The notes under the pieces: generated by a model
The model's database searches: none
The model's input: the letters and a program-made list of their open reading frames with translations, nothing else
Told to the model about the DNA's origin: nothing
Position numbers and translations under genes: made by a program
Shown here: positions 47,689 to 57,222 of the stretch, piece by piece
Layout: each line of letters starts with the position of its first letter
Numbering within the stretch: the stretch's first letter is position 1
Source: Pontiellaceae bacterium B1224
GTDB lineage: Bacteria; Verrucomicrobiota; Kiritimatiellia; Kiritimatiellales; Pontiellaceae
Length of the DNA: 64,000 nt
Assembly (NCBI GenBank): GCA_029432815.1
Contig: JAROBA010000031.1
Span: 1 to 64,000, forward strand
Direction of reading: 5' to 3'

Positions 47689-49593
47689 ATGAAAAAGGTT
47701 TGTTTAGGTTTAATAATGGGGTTGGCGGTGTCGGGTGTTTTTGCCGCAGACTACACGGTGAAATCTCCAGACGGGCAGGCGGTCGTTAAACTGACCTGTT
47801 CGGATTCGGCGCTGTCCTACGCGCTTTCGTGGAAGGGTGAAGAACTGATCAACTCTTCCGCGCTGTCTATTCTGGATAATCCGGACTATCAGATGTTGGA
47901 TACCGCAACTCAAACCATTGACGAGACCTGGAAGCCCGTTTGGGGCTCATTCAGCGAAGTCCGCGACCACGCCAACCAGCTCACGTTGAAGTTAAAGGTG
48001 TCGGGAGTTTCGGTGGAGCTGATCTGTCAGGTTTATAACGACGGGGTTGGGATCCGCTTTACCGCTCCGGCACAATCAGGGTTGGCGGGGAAATCGTTTA
48101 CTCATCGGATAGATTATCAGGCGGCCGATGCGTTTAATGCCTATAGCGGGATGCCCGGTTCATCGATTCCTCCCGGCCCGACCCGCTCGACCGATCTGGA
48201 AAAAGGATCGGTTAAGAAAAAAGCTAAGGCCGCTGCACTTCCCTACATGATGCAGCTGGACAACGGTCCGTGGGTTGCTTTGCTCGAATCCGATCTGTAT
48301 TCGGCGGAGCTGTTTAATGCGGCGCGTTTTACGGTCAAGCCGCAGACCTCCATCCTTCAGAACGTCGCCGGATTTAAGCCGACGGACAGCGGGTTTATTA
48401 CCCCGTGGAAGGTGATTCTTTTTGCGGATGAACCGGGCGATTTCCTGATTAATATGGTGACGCTGAATTTGGCCGCGCCTTGTGAAATTGAAGATACCAG
48501 CTGGATCAAGCCGGGCAAGGGATTGTGGGACTGGCGGATTCATGGCTATGACAATGGCGACTTCGAGTATGGAATCAACACGAAGAGCTATCTGCGTCAG
48601 ATCGATTTCTGTGCGGCAAATAATATTGAATACCTAACCGTTGACGATTTTTGGTTCGTTAAAGCCACGCATGGTAAAATGGACATTTCACCGGAGGTGG
48701 ATATCGAAAAAGTCGTCCAGTATGCCAAAAGTAAAGGTGTCGAGATTCAACTCTATTATGATGAGCATAAAGGAAAATTCGGCGACGATTTAATTTTTAA
48801 ATATTATGCGGATCTCGGTGTGGTCGGAATGAAATATGGATTCCGTGGAAACAAAGCACCCTTCACGCGGATGGCCATTCGGGAGGCGGCAAATGAAAAA
48901 ATCGCGATTTTCTTCCACGACGGTCCCACGCCGATGGTGGGGGTTGAACGCACCATGCCGAACATGATTTCCCGGGAATACGGCCACGGCCAGCAGGATG
49001 CCCGTAAGGTATTTCTTCCGTCGACGTTTATCAAGATGGCCATGATCAACGGGCTCACCGGACCGCTCGATATTTCGAACGGAAACTTCGGCATCAACAG
49101 CATTAATGCCGGAGAGCGTCAGAAGGGCCCGAAAATCAAGAACTCCTACATCACCACGGTCGTGAGTGAAGTTGCCCGCTGCCTCATCATCAACAGCGGA
49201 CTGGTCACCTTGCCGGACGCACCCGAGGAATACGAAAAGAAGGCTGACCTGTTCAGCTTCCTCGCGCAGATGCCCGCAACCTGGGATGAAACGCAGGTGC
49301 CTTACAGTAAAATGGCGGAATACCTGACGGTTGTTCGCCGTTCCGGCGACACCTGGTTTGTCGGTTCGGTGAATGCTGAAGACCAAGCGCGCGATCTACA
49401 GATCGAACTGGATTTCCTGAAACCCGGCGTTCAATACGAAGTGACCCTTTTCGAGGATACCGAAAAGACGGATGGTAAAACTAATCCGGAAGCGTATCAG
49501 ATTTCAAAGCAAACCCTGAAATCCACCGACGTGGTCACAGCAAAAATGGCGCTCGGCGGCGGCCATGCCATGATTCTGCGCCCGGTTAAATAA
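47689..49593 (+). CDS. GH97-family glycosidase
   Basis: 634 residues with a signal peptide (cleavage after FAA, about residue 20). The N-terminal beta-domain (YTVKSPDGQAVVKLTCSDSALSYALSWKGEELI) and the TIM barrel (WDWRIHGYDNGDFEYGINTKSYLRQIDFCAANNIEYLTVDDFWF, then MISREYGHGQ with Glu430) are those of GH97, alpha-glucosidases and alpha-galactosidases acting in the periplasm with a calcium ion. Where retaining members carry the nucleophile aspartate (GVxGxKxDF), this protein has GVVGMKYGF with Gly384, so it should not be a retaining enzyme; the RE motif of the inverting branch remains. It opens a co-directional locus and is followed after ten bases by a sulfatase gene, which suggests galactose or glucose removal from a sulfated glycan. 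Confidence 0.9.
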   Translation: MKKVCLGLIMGLAVSGVFAADYTVKSPDGQAVVKLTCSDSALSYALSWKGEELINSSALSILDNPDYQMLDTATQTIDETWKPVWGSFSEVRDHANQLTLKLKVSGVSVELICQVYNDGVGIRFTAPAQSGLAGKSFTHRIDYQAADAFNAYSGMPGSSIPPGPTRSTDLEKGSVKKKAKAAALPYMMQLDNGPWVALLESDLYSAELFNAARFTVKPQTSILQNVAGFKPTDSGFITPWKVILFADEPGDFLINMVTLNLAAPCEIEDTSWIKPGKGLWDWRIHGYDNGDFEYGINTKSYLRQIDFCAANNIEYLTVDDFWFVKATHGKMDISPEVDIEKVVQYAKSKGVEIQLYYDEHKGKFGDDLIFKYYADLGVVGMKYGFRGNKAPFTRMAIREAANEKIAIFFHDGPTPMVGVERTMPNMISREYGHGQQDARKVFLPSTFIKMAMINGLTGPLDISNGNFGINSINAGERQKGPKIKNSYITTVVSEVARCLIINSGLVTLPDAPEEYEKKADLFSFLAQMPATWDETQVPYSKMAEYLTVVRRSGDTWFVGSVNAEDQARDLQIELDFLKPGVQYEVTLFEDTEKTDGKTNPEAYQISKQTLKSTDVVTAKMALGGGHAMILRPVK

Positions 49594-49603
49594 TGGAGAT
49601 ACT

Positions 49604-51154
49604 ATGAAACGATTTCTACTGCCCGTTCTTGTTGCGTCCTGCATGGGCTTCATTGCTCATGCTTCTGAACGACCGAACATAATTTATATTCTGACCGACG
49701 ACATGGGCTATGGCGATGTGGGTGCCCTCAACCCGGATTGTAAAATCCCAACCCCGAATCTGGATGGGATGGCGGGGAAAGGAATGGTCTTCACCGATGC
49801 CCACACCAGCTCGTCGGTCTGCACGCCGACGCGGTATAACGTGATGACAGGCCGCTATAACTGGCGCACGCACTTGAAGTCCGGTGTGCTCGATGGCTAC
49901 GGCAAGCCCCTGATCGATGAAGATCGGTTGACGATTGCTTCGCTCTGTCGTGAAAACGGGTATCAGACTGCGATGATTGGAAAATGGCACCTCGGTATGG
50001 AGCTGCCTATCGTGCCAGACGGTGAGGGGCTTCCGGCGGGCGACAAAAAGAACAAGTATGTCGATTGGTCGAAACCGGTAAAGCGTACTCCCACCAGCAA
50101 TGGCTTCGACTATTTCTGGGGTCACGGCGCTTCGCTGGATTTTCCGCCCTACACGTATATCGAGAACGAAACCTACACCACGGAGAACGTTCGTTACATC
50201 GCTAACAAAGAAATCCGTGGTGACATGAAGATCACCACCACCTTCCGTCCGGGATGGATCGGCGATGATTTTGATCCCTACCAAACGATGGATCAATTCT
50301 GCGACCGCGCCGCGGCGTATATCCGCAAGGCAGACGGAACGAAACCGTTCTTCCTCTATGTGCCGCTGACGAGTCCGCATACGCCGATCATTCCCACATC
50401 CGTTTGGAAGGGTAAGAGCGGTCTCAATGACTATGGCGACTTTGTGATGCAGACGGATGCCGGGGTGGGGCGTATCCTGCAGGCGCTGAAAGACAAGGGA
50501 ATCGAAGATAACACGCTTGTTATCTTCACGGCCGATAACGGGTGTTCGCCACAGGCCAAGATTGACGATCTGCAAAAGATGGGGCACAGCCCCAACTATA
50601 TTTACCGCGGAACCAAGGCTGACATCTGGGAGGGCGGCCACCGCGTGCCGCACCTGGTGCAATGGCCGGCGCGTATCAAGGCCGGTTCCTCGTCGGATCG
50701 CCTGACCGTACTGGGCGACATTGTCGCTACCGTGGCGGATATTGTCGGTGCAGACATTCCTGATTCCGCCGCCGAGGACAGCATGAGTTTCTACGATGTT
50801 CTTCAGGGCGGAGACGACCCTGCTAAAAAGCATAAGGCCATCATCAACCATTCCGTTTCCGGGCAGTTTGCTGTTCGATCCAAGCAGTGGAAGCTGATTT
50901 TCTGTCCAGGCTCCGGCGGTTGGTCCAGTCCTAAAGACGGGCCGGCGCGTAAACAGGGTTTGCCAGAATATCAGCTCTACGACATTTCCGCCGATCCGCG
51001 CGAGACCACGAACTTGATCAATGAACATCCCGAAGTGGTGGAGGAGCTGACGAAGCTGGCCGCCGATTTTGTTAAGAACGGTCGCAGCACGCCCGGCGCG
51101 CCGCAGAAGAACGACACATCCAATGATTGGCAGCAGTTGCGCTGGATGAAATAA
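49604..51154 (+). CDS. Secreted formylglycine-dependent sulfatase 1 (S1 family)
   Basis: 516 residues, signal peptide to about residue 20 (AHA). IIYILTDDMGYGDVG holds the first calcium ligands. SSVCTPTRYNVMTGRYNWR contains the C-x-P-x-R signature; Cys73 would be oxidised to formylglycine by an anaerobic or aerobic maturase not seen here. IGKWHLG, FFLYVPLTSPHTPI, FTADNGCSP and GGHRVPHLVQWPARI are further active-site blocks. The closest named relatives are arylsulfatase A-like S1 enzymes acting on algal glycans, but the exact sulfate position cannot be read. It shares the layout and about half of its motifs with the sulfatase at 52654, a likely paralogue. It lies between GH97 and GH29 with spacings of 10 and 24 bases. 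Confidence 0.94.
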   Translation: MKRFLLPVLVASCMGFIAHASERPNIIYILTDDMGYGDVGALNPDCKIPTPNLDGMAGKGMVFTDAHTSSSVCTPTRYNVMTGRYNWRTHLKSGVLDGYGKPLIDEDRLTIASLCRENGYQTAMIGKWHLGMELPIVPDGEGLPAGDKKNKYVDWSKPVKRTPTSNGFDYFWGHGASLDFPPYTYIENETYTTENVRYIANKEIRGDMKITTTFRPGWIGDDFDPYQTMDQFCDRAAAYIRKADGTKPFFLYVPLTSPHTPIIPTSVWKGKSGLNDYGDFVMQTDAGVGRILQALKDKGIEDNTLVIFTADNGCSPQAKIDDLQKMGHSPNYIYRGTKADIWEGGHRVPHLVQWPARIKAGSSSDRLTVLGDIVATVADIVGADIPDSAAEDSMSFYDVLQGGDDPAKKHKAIINHSVSGQFAVRSKQWKLIFCPGSGGWSSPKDGPARKQGLPEYQLYDISADPRETTNLINEHPEVVEELTKLAADFVKNGRSTPGAPQKNDTSNDWQQLRWMK

Positions 51155-51178
51155 CTGTTTAGGAAAAGGGACTATATC

Positions 51179-52633
51179 ATGAAGGCTGTAAATTTTTATC
51201 TGTATGCACTGCTCGCGGTTTTAATGCTGAACCCTTTGAAGGGGCTTGCGGACGCTACCGACGATTCTCACATGGAGTGGTGGCGCGAAGCGCGCTACGG
51301 CATGTTCATTCACTGGGGACTCTACTCCGTTGCGGGTGGTGAATGGAAGGGCAAGGACTACGGCAAGGAGCAGGGCGGTGCCAGTGCGGAATGGCTGATG
51401 AACAGTGCCAAGATTCCGGGAGCGGAATACCGCGAGACTCTTGCACCGCAATTTAATCCCACAGAATTTGATGCGGAAGAGTGGGTGTCGATCGCCAAAA
51501 GCGCCGGCATGAAATACATCGTCATCACGTCCAAGCATCATGACGGCTTCTGCCTGTTTGATACCGATGCCACGGATTACAATGTGATGGATGCCTCTCC
51601 GTTTAAGCGCGATATCATCAAGGAACTCTCGGAAGAATGCGCTAAGCAGGATATTAAGTTTGGAGTCTATTATTCCCAATTCAAAGATTGGTATCACCGC
51701 AGCCGCGGTCGGGGAAATCCCGGGACGCTGACGAACGATGAATATCTTGCCTTGGTTGAAAAAAATCTCGATGAGCTGCTGTCGAACTATGGTGAGATGG
51801 CCGTCCTGTGGTTTGATGTGGGCGGCAACAATGTGGTCGAAGCCGATGCGCAGGGCGCACGGGTTCGCGAACTGCAGCCGAATGCCGTGATCTGCAGTCG
51901 GCTCTACAGCCGTAAAGTGCCGGCGGAGCAACAGAAATATGCTGATTTTGAGTCGCTTCCCGACCGGATGCTGCCTTCGAAGCGCATGACTGATGATACA
52001 GAAACCTGCATGACCATGCGCCACAACTGGGGCTACGACCGCACCGACGATGCCTGGAAAAGCGAGAAAGACATCGTCGAATTTCTGGCACTCTGCGGAG
52101 CGCGCGGGGTGAACCTGCTGCTGAATGTCGGCCCGACGCCGGAAGGCACCCTGCTGCCGGAAGAGACGGAACGGCTGGCGGCAGTCGGAAAATGGATGGC
52201 TGTGAATGGTGCATCGATCTACGGAACGACCTGCTCTCCGGTTGATTTTGATTTCTGGTGGGGCGCCATGACTCAGAAAGATCAGACCGTGTATCTGCAC
52301 GTGCTGGAATGGAAATCGGAAGGCATTGAGTTTAATGGAATTATTGGGAAACCGACCAAGGCCTATTTCCTTGCCGATACAGATCAGAAGGCGCTGCCAA
52401 TCAAGTATGATGCCACGGGCTATGTCACCACCATCGAAGTGCCCGAAGAAGCACCGGATTACCGCGATACAGTAATTGCTGTGGAATATGACGCTCCGGT
52501 GAAAACCGATCCGGATGCAAAGGGTAGCTATCACTGGTATACCACGCGGAGTAAACGCCATACTGAGATTAAGAAGAGCGCGCATGCGGGTAACACTAAA
52601 AATCTCCAAGCTGTAAAAGAGGCACGCAAATAA
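51179..52633 (+). CDS. GH29 alpha-L-fucosidase 2
   Basis: 484 residues, signal peptide to about residue 24 (GLA). The family blocks are present: MEWWREARYGMFIHWGLYSVAGG, YIVITSKHHDGFCLFDT, FGVYYSQFKDWYH, and AVLWFDVGGN with Asp213 as the expected nucleophile, then GARGVNLLLNVGPTPEGTLLPEE. It lacks the C-terminal beta-sandwich seen in the GH29 enzyme at 9230, with which it shares many positions. The enzyme releases L-fucose, here probably from a desulfated intermediate, since the genes on both sides encode sulfatases. The next gene begins at or right after its stop codon (see 52654). Confidence 0.93.
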   Translation: MKAVNFYLYALLAVLMLNPLKGLADATDDSHMEWWREARYGMFIHWGLYSVAGGEWKGKDYGKEQGGASAEWLMNSAKIPGAEYRETLAPQFNPTEFDAEEWVSIAKSAGMKYIVITSKHHDGFCLFDTDATDYNVMDASPFKRDIIKELSEECAKQDIKFGVYYSQFKDWYHRSRGRGNPGTLTNDEYLALVEKNLDELLSNYGEMAVLWFDVGGNNVVEADAQGARVRELQPNAVICSRLYSRKVPAEQQKYADFESLPDRMLPSKRMTDDTETCMTMRHNWGYDRTDDAWKSEKDIVEFLALCGARGVNLLLNVGPTPEGTLLPEETERLAAVGKWMAVNGASIYGTTCSPVDFDFWWGAMTQKDQTVYLHVLEWKSEGIEFNGIIGKPTKAYFLADTDQKALPIKYDATGYVTTIEVPEEAPDYRDTVIAVEYDAPVKTDPDAKGSYHWYTTRSKRHTEIKKSAHAGNTKNLQAVKEARK

Positions 52634-52653
52634 ATCGTATATTACAAACCGCA

Positions 52654-54156
52654 TTGATTGCATGGATCGGTTTCGCCGGGGTCTCTGTGAAAGCGGCTGA
52701 GCGGCCCAATATTGTTTACATTCTCGCCGACGACCTCGGCTACGGCGACGTTCAATATCTGAACCCGGAGCAGGGGAAAATTCCAACGCCTGGAATGGAT
52801 CAGTTGGCAGAACAGGGCATGGTGTTCACCGACGCGCATTCCAGCTCGTCGGTCTGCACGCCGACCCGCTACGGCATTTTGACCGGGCGCTATAATTGGC
52901 GCAGTCGGTTGCAGCGCTCTGTGCTGTTTGGTTTTGACCAACCGCTGATTGCCCCGGACCGCCTGACAGTTGCCGGATTCCTCAAAGAACAGGGCTATAA
53001 AACGGCCATCGTTGGTAAATGGCATCTGGGCCTCGGGCTCCGTAGTCCCGCAGGAAAACCGACCAAAGGCATGAAGGGGAATACAAACAGCATCGATTGG
53101 AGTGCCCGCATCACCGGAGGCCCTGTTGATCTGGGATTCGACTATTGGTACGGCATTGCTGCTTCGTTGGATATGCCTCCCTATATTTACATCGAAAACG
53201 ACCGGTTTATCGGCGAGTGTACAGCCACCAAAGCCTTTCATCGCGTCGGTCCGGCCCATGCTGATTTCGAGGCGATTGATGTGCTTCCAGAGATTGGAAA
53301 CAAAGCTGCTGAATATGTCCAGCAGCAGAAATCCGACGAGCCCTTCTTTCTGTATGTGCCGCTTACCTCGCCGCATGCACCGATCCTTCCTGCCGATGAA
53401 TGGCAGGGAAAAAGCGAGTTGAATCTATATGGCGATTTTGTGATGCATACCGATGCCGTCGTCGCTCAGATTACGGCGGCCGTGGATGCCGCCGGGTTTG
53501 CAGAGAATACCCTGATCTTTGTCACCAGCGACAACGGCTGCTCTAAAGTGGCGGACGGTTCTAAAGGAAGCAAAGGGGGGATTTCTTTTTTAAAGGAGCT
53601 GGGACATTACCCCAATGCGAACTTCCGTGGATCTAAATCGGATATCTGGGATGGCGGCCACCGTGTGCCGTTCATTGTGCGCTGGCCCGCCGGTGTTGAA
53701 GCGGGTTCCTCCAGCGACGAAATAATCTGCCTGACCGATCTGATGGCCACTTGTGCTGAGTTGACGGATTCCAAGCTCCCTGAAACGGCCGGTGAGGACA
53801 GCGTAAGCTTTGCATCCGCCCTTCAGGGTAAGCCGATTGTATCCACTCGAAAGGGTGTTGTTCACCATTCCATCAGCGGACAGTTCGCTTATCGCGAAGG
53901 CAAGTGGAAGTTGCTTCTGACCAAGGCTTCCGGTGGATGGACTAAGGAAAAAATGGCCGATGATTCCCCCGCGCAGCTCTATGATATGGAAGCGGACCCC
54001 GGGGAGCAGAATAATCTGTATCAATCCCATCCTGAAGTGGTCGAGCGCCTGGTCGCCCAGCTGGAATCTGATGTAAACAGTGGTCGTAGTACCGATGGAC
54101 CGGAACTGAGTAACGATGTGAAGGTTAATATCTGGAAGGGTGTGAAGAAAAAATGA
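52654..54156 (+). CDS. Secreted sulfatase 2 (S1 family), ambiguous start
   Basis: 500 residues from a TTG at 52654; SSVCTPTRYGILTGRYNWR gives the formylglycine site Cys68, with IVYILADDLGYGDVQ, VGKWHLGLG, FFLYVPLTSPHAPI, TSDNGC and GGHRVPFIVRWPAG as other conserved blocks. The signal peptide seems cut short at the TTG. Eight codons further upstream (from 52630) the same frame reads ATA-NRILQTALIAWIGFAGVSVKAAE, an ideal signal peptide, with AGAGG eight bases before. The ATA overlaps the stop of GH29 as ATAA; a single base change from an ATGA overlap would explain this. Sulfatase activity on the same glycan as its paralogue at 49604 is likely, with different position specificity. Confidence 0.9.
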   Translation: MIAWIGFAGVSVKAAERPNIVYILADDLGYGDVQYLNPEQGKIPTPGMDQLAEQGMVFTDAHSSSSVCTPTRYGILTGRYNWRSRLQRSVLFGFDQPLIAPDRLTVAGFLKEQGYKTAIVGKWHLGLGLRSPAGKPTKGMKGNTNSIDWSARITGGPVDLGFDYWYGIAASLDMPPYIYIENDRFIGECTATKAFHRVGPAHADFEAIDVLPEIGNKAAEYVQQQKSDEPFFLYVPLTSPHAPILPADEWQGKSELNLYGDFVMHTDAVVAQITAAVDAAGFAENTLIFVTSDNGCSKVADGSKGSKGGISFLKELGHYPNANFRGSKSDIWDGGHRVPFIVRWPAGVEAGSSSDEIICLTDLMATCAELTDSKLPETAGEDSVSFASALQGKPIVSTRKGVVHHSISGQFAYREGKWKLLLTKASGGWTKEKMADDSPAQLYDMEADPGEQNNLYQSHPEVVERLVAQLESDVNSGRSTDGPELSNDVKVNIWKGVKKK

Positions 54157-54890
54157 AGCCGGTATACAGGGCCGTTGCTTTTACGGTGCTGCTTACCTCC
54201 ACGTCCATCTTTGGCGCGGAAGGTCTGGCCGACAAGGCTGAATTATATACAGGAAAGGAATTCTCTTCGGCCTTTGAAAATCCTGAGGATGATCCCGCTC
54301 TTCCCAATGTTCTATTGATCGGCGATTCGATCTCCATCGGTTATACCTTAGAAGTCAGAAAGCAACTGCAGGGTAAGGCCGATGTGTTTCGAATTCCAGG
54401 CAATGGAAAAAACGCTGCATACGGATTGAAAAATCTGAACAAGTGGCTTGGAACACGCAAATGGGATGTCATCCACTTTAACTGGGGCTTATGGGATCTT
54501 TGCTATCGGAATCCAGAGTCTAAAACGCAAGGACACCGGGACAAAGTGACTGGTACAATTACCGCGACGCCGGAGCAATATCGGGCCAATCTGGAAAAGA
54601 TCGTTGTCCGCCTGATGGATACCGATGCTGTTCTGATCTGGTGCACGACCACGCCGGTGCCTGAGGGTGAAGCGGGCCGTAAGCTGAGTGATGACCTGAA
54701 GTATAATCAGATAGCTGAAAAAATCATGATAACCCATGGTGTTCGGATCAACGACCTGCATTCCCATGCTCTTCTGAAGTTGCCGGATATTAAAATTCGG
54801 GAAGGCGATGTCCATTTTACAGAGCCAGGTTATGTCTATTTAGCAGACAAGGTGGCACGGGAGATTGCGAAAGCACTTCCGCCGAATTAG
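54153..54890 (+). CDS. SGNH-family esterase, exported
   Basis: 245 residues, starting inside the sulfatase stop (ATGA overlap). Signal peptide to about residue 21 (SIFGA). VLLIGDSISIGYT carries the GDS nucleophile (Ser59); FRIPGNGKNAAYGLKNLNKWL the block II glycine; HFNWGLWDLC the N of block III (HFNWGLW); and GDVHFTEPGYVYLA the catalytic D-x-x-H. This is the order of SGNH hydrolases, which remove acetyl or acyl groups from polysaccharides. In this place it would deacetylate the sulfated glycan. A palindrome copy (54394) encodes PGNGK in the conserved block II. Confidence 0.88.
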   Translation: MKPVYRAVAFTVLLTSTSIFGAEGLADKAELYTGKEFSSAFENPEDDPALPNVLLIGDSISIGYTLEVRKQLQGKADVFRIPGNGKNAAYGLKNLNKWLGTRKWDVIHFNWGLWDLCYRNPESKTQGHRDKVTGTITATPEQYRANLEKIVVRLMDTDAVLIWCTTTPVPEGEAGRKLSDDLKYNQIAEKIMITHGVRINDLHSHALLKLPDIKIREGDVHFTEPGYVYLADKVAREIAKALPPN

Positions 54891-55101
54891 CCAGCAGCGA
54901 AAACTGATTTGAAGCCACAGAAGACTCGGCGCGAACGGTATCAGGTGAAGAATAGCATCGCTGAAAAAGGTGATATCATTCCTGTTGTTATCGCCCGGGG
55001 TGGTGGTCAGTGTATGTGCGTTCGCCCTCAGTCTCGTACGGAGTGAATATGCTTCTAACCTTGAGTGGGGTAATATTGAGAGGTCAGCATAAGGAAATGT
55101 T

Positions 55102-56958
55102 ATGAGTAGGTTAGTACCTGTGATCTGTTTGGTATGTGGTGTTGCAATCACGTCTGTTATGGCTTTGGAACAACCGAATATCATTATTTTTTATGTGGAT
55201 GATCTAGGTTGGCAGGATGTGGAAAAACTCAATGACCTGGGTGATCCATGTCCTTATGAAACACCGAACCTCATAAAACTGGCTGAAGCGGGAATGAACT
55301 TTTCGCAGGGCTATTCGCCGGCACCGACCTGTGCGCCCTCCAGAGCGGGGATCATCACGGGGCAGCATCCGGCAAAATTGCGCTACACCCATGTTACCGC
55401 GGCGAGTATTCCTAAGCCCGGTAAAGATGCCGAGTTCCAGGAACCTTTTCTGGGCGGTTACCTCGGCCTCGATCATCTGACTCTGGCCGATGCTCTGAGG
55501 GATAACGGCTACCAAACCGGCCATTTTGGAAAATGGCACTGCGGTTTGAATGCTGGAGCTTATGGTTTTGAGACCTTCAATCAGACGCGCGGTATTCATC
55601 GCGGTATGGAGGATCGGACGAAGGATTTTGCAACGGCCAGAGATAAGACGTATCCGCTGAGCAAAGAAAAGTATCCTCCGGTCTCAAAAGATTTTCCAAA
55701 GGGAATTTCCTATCCGTATGACGAGTTGACCGAAGAATCCCTGAAGTTTGTGCTGGAAAATAAGGATGAACCTTTTTTCCTGAATCTCTGCCACTGGATG
55801 GTGCATTGGCCGATGCTCACGCGGAACGGGGAGCTGCTGGAATACTATTGCAAAAAACTGGGGCAACCCTTTCCGCCTGAAAAGGGGGATATGAAACTGC
55901 CGGGTCAGCAGAATCCGTATTTTGCCTCGATGGTGACTTCAGTCGACTGGAGTCTGGGTAGACTGATAGATCTGCTCAAAGCAACCGACGATCCCAGAAA
56001 TCCCGGGAAAAAGCTCATTGAAACCACGTATGTATTTTTTACCTCCGACAACGGTGGAGCAGAAATCAAGGGCCGGGAAATTTTGTCGGATAACTATCCG
56101 TTGAAGGCGGGGAAAAAGCACACGGATGAGGGCGGCGTTCGCATTCCGCTGGTGGTGGCTGGGCCTGAAATTCCTGCCGGCACGGAATCCGCAACGATGA
56201 TCAGTCAGTTGGATTTCTTCCCGACTATTCTAACGCTTACGTCTTCAAAGATACCTGCGGCTGCGTATGCAGAGCTGAGTGGGCTGGACATTACGCCGGT
56301 TCTGATTGACGGGGCTTCCGAGGTGGTCGGTGCGAATGGCAAAAAGCGCGACAGCCTGTTCTGGCATTTCCCGCATAACGCGCAGCGCGCGGCCATTCGG
56401 AAAGGCGACTACAAACTCTATCGTCATTTTCAAACCGGTGCGTATTCTCTTTATCGCCTCTACAACAATGGAACCTATGCTGACATTGAGGAAAAAGAAG
56501 ATCTCAGTGCAAATCCGGAATATGCAGGCATCGTTGCCGCACTCTCGGAGGAACTGAACCGGAACCTTGTGGAGAACAATGCAGAGCTTCCTCACCGCAA
56601 TCCAAATTTCAAAGGTGCAACGCTGCCGAGCGCAAAAATCAAGGGTGTTTCGTTCAGTACGAAGAATTCAACAGCAACGCTTCAGCTGGATTCTAAATCG
56701 GTAAAAGCATCCGAGGCTTATGTGCTGTTTTACGGGGATGAGAGCGGCGGAGCACATGGGTCAAAGGTAAAGAAGGGAAGGAATGTGACCTTTGAAGATC
56801 CCAAGGTGGCCTATCGGGTGAAAAATCCAGCCGAAATTGACCGGAGTGGTTATGCGGTTTCTGCACCGGTCCCGGATGGGGTTGGGCGTGTGCAGTTTAT
56901 CGTCATCGATGAAAACCGCTTCTGCCATTATTCTGAAATAACGGAAGTAACTGAATAA
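55102..56958 (+). CDS. Secreted sulfatase 3 (S1 family) with C-terminal extension
   Basis: 618 residues, signal peptide to about residue 21 (VMA). FYVDDLGWQDVEKL and SPAPTCAPSRAGIITGQHP (C-A-P-S-R, Cys77 as formylglycine) mark the active site, with GKWHCG, FFLNLCHWMVHWPML, TSDNGG and HTDEGGVRIPLVV as further blocks. The C-terminal ~110 residues (from about STKNSTATLQLDSKSVKASEAYVLFYG) are an additional beta domain not found in the other two sulfatases of this locus. The sequence resembles iduronate- and choline-type sulfatases of S1 rather than its neighbours, so it likely takes another substrate position. It stands 211 bases after the SGNH gene with its own ribosome-binding site (AAGGAAA). 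Confidence 0.92.
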   Translation: MSRLVPVICLVCGVAITSVMALEQPNIIIFYVDDLGWQDVEKLNDLGDPCPYETPNLIKLAEAGMNFSQGYSPAPTCAPSRAGIITGQHPAKLRYTHVTAASIPKPGKDAEFQEPFLGGYLGLDHLTLADALRDNGYQTGHFGKWHCGLNAGAYGFETFNQTRGIHRGMEDRTKDFATARDKTYPLSKEKYPPVSKDFPKGISYPYDELTEESLKFVLENKDEPFFLNLCHWMVHWPMLTRNGELLEYYCKKLGQPFPPEKGDMKLPGQQNPYFASMVTSVDWSLGRLIDLLKATDDPRNPGKKLIETTYVFFTSDNGGAEIKGREILSDNYPLKAGKKHTDEGGVRIPLVVAGPEIPAGTESATMISQLDFFPTILTLTSSKIPAAAYAELSGLDITPVLIDGASEVVGANGKKRDSLFWHFPHNAQRAAIRKGDYKLYRHFQTGAYSLYRLYNNGTYADIEEKEDLSANPEYAGIVAALSEELNRNLVENNAELPHRNPNFKGATLPSAKIKGVSFSTKNSTATLQLDSKSVKASEAYVLFYGDESGGAHGSKVKKGRNVTFEDPKVAYRVKNPAEIDRSGYAVSAPVPDGVGRVQFIVIDENRFCHYSEITEVTE

Positions 56959-57222
56959 CTGTCTCATGAAAATTACTCCGAAATACCTGTGTCTCATTAG
57001 TATCGCCAATGACGTTTTCTTTCCTTTTTCATGCGTCCTTTCGTGCCATTTTAAGGACGCAGATTCCTCTTAAGCCGGTGGTCCTGAAATCGGGTTAAGC
57101 GCACAGGCTGAAGCCGGCAGAGGAAATGTATCAGGGGAATGGCTCGTTCTTTGATCGAAACATTCATTGGCAGGAAAAGGAGAAGAAAAATGCTGCAAAA
57201 GCGAAAGGCGGGAAGTGAGAGT

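Noticed and set aside
49616-52786. Long minus-strand ORFs (470 and 521 codons) opposite sulfatase 1 and GH29
   Set aside because: Antisense shadows of conserved genes; without start signals and family features.
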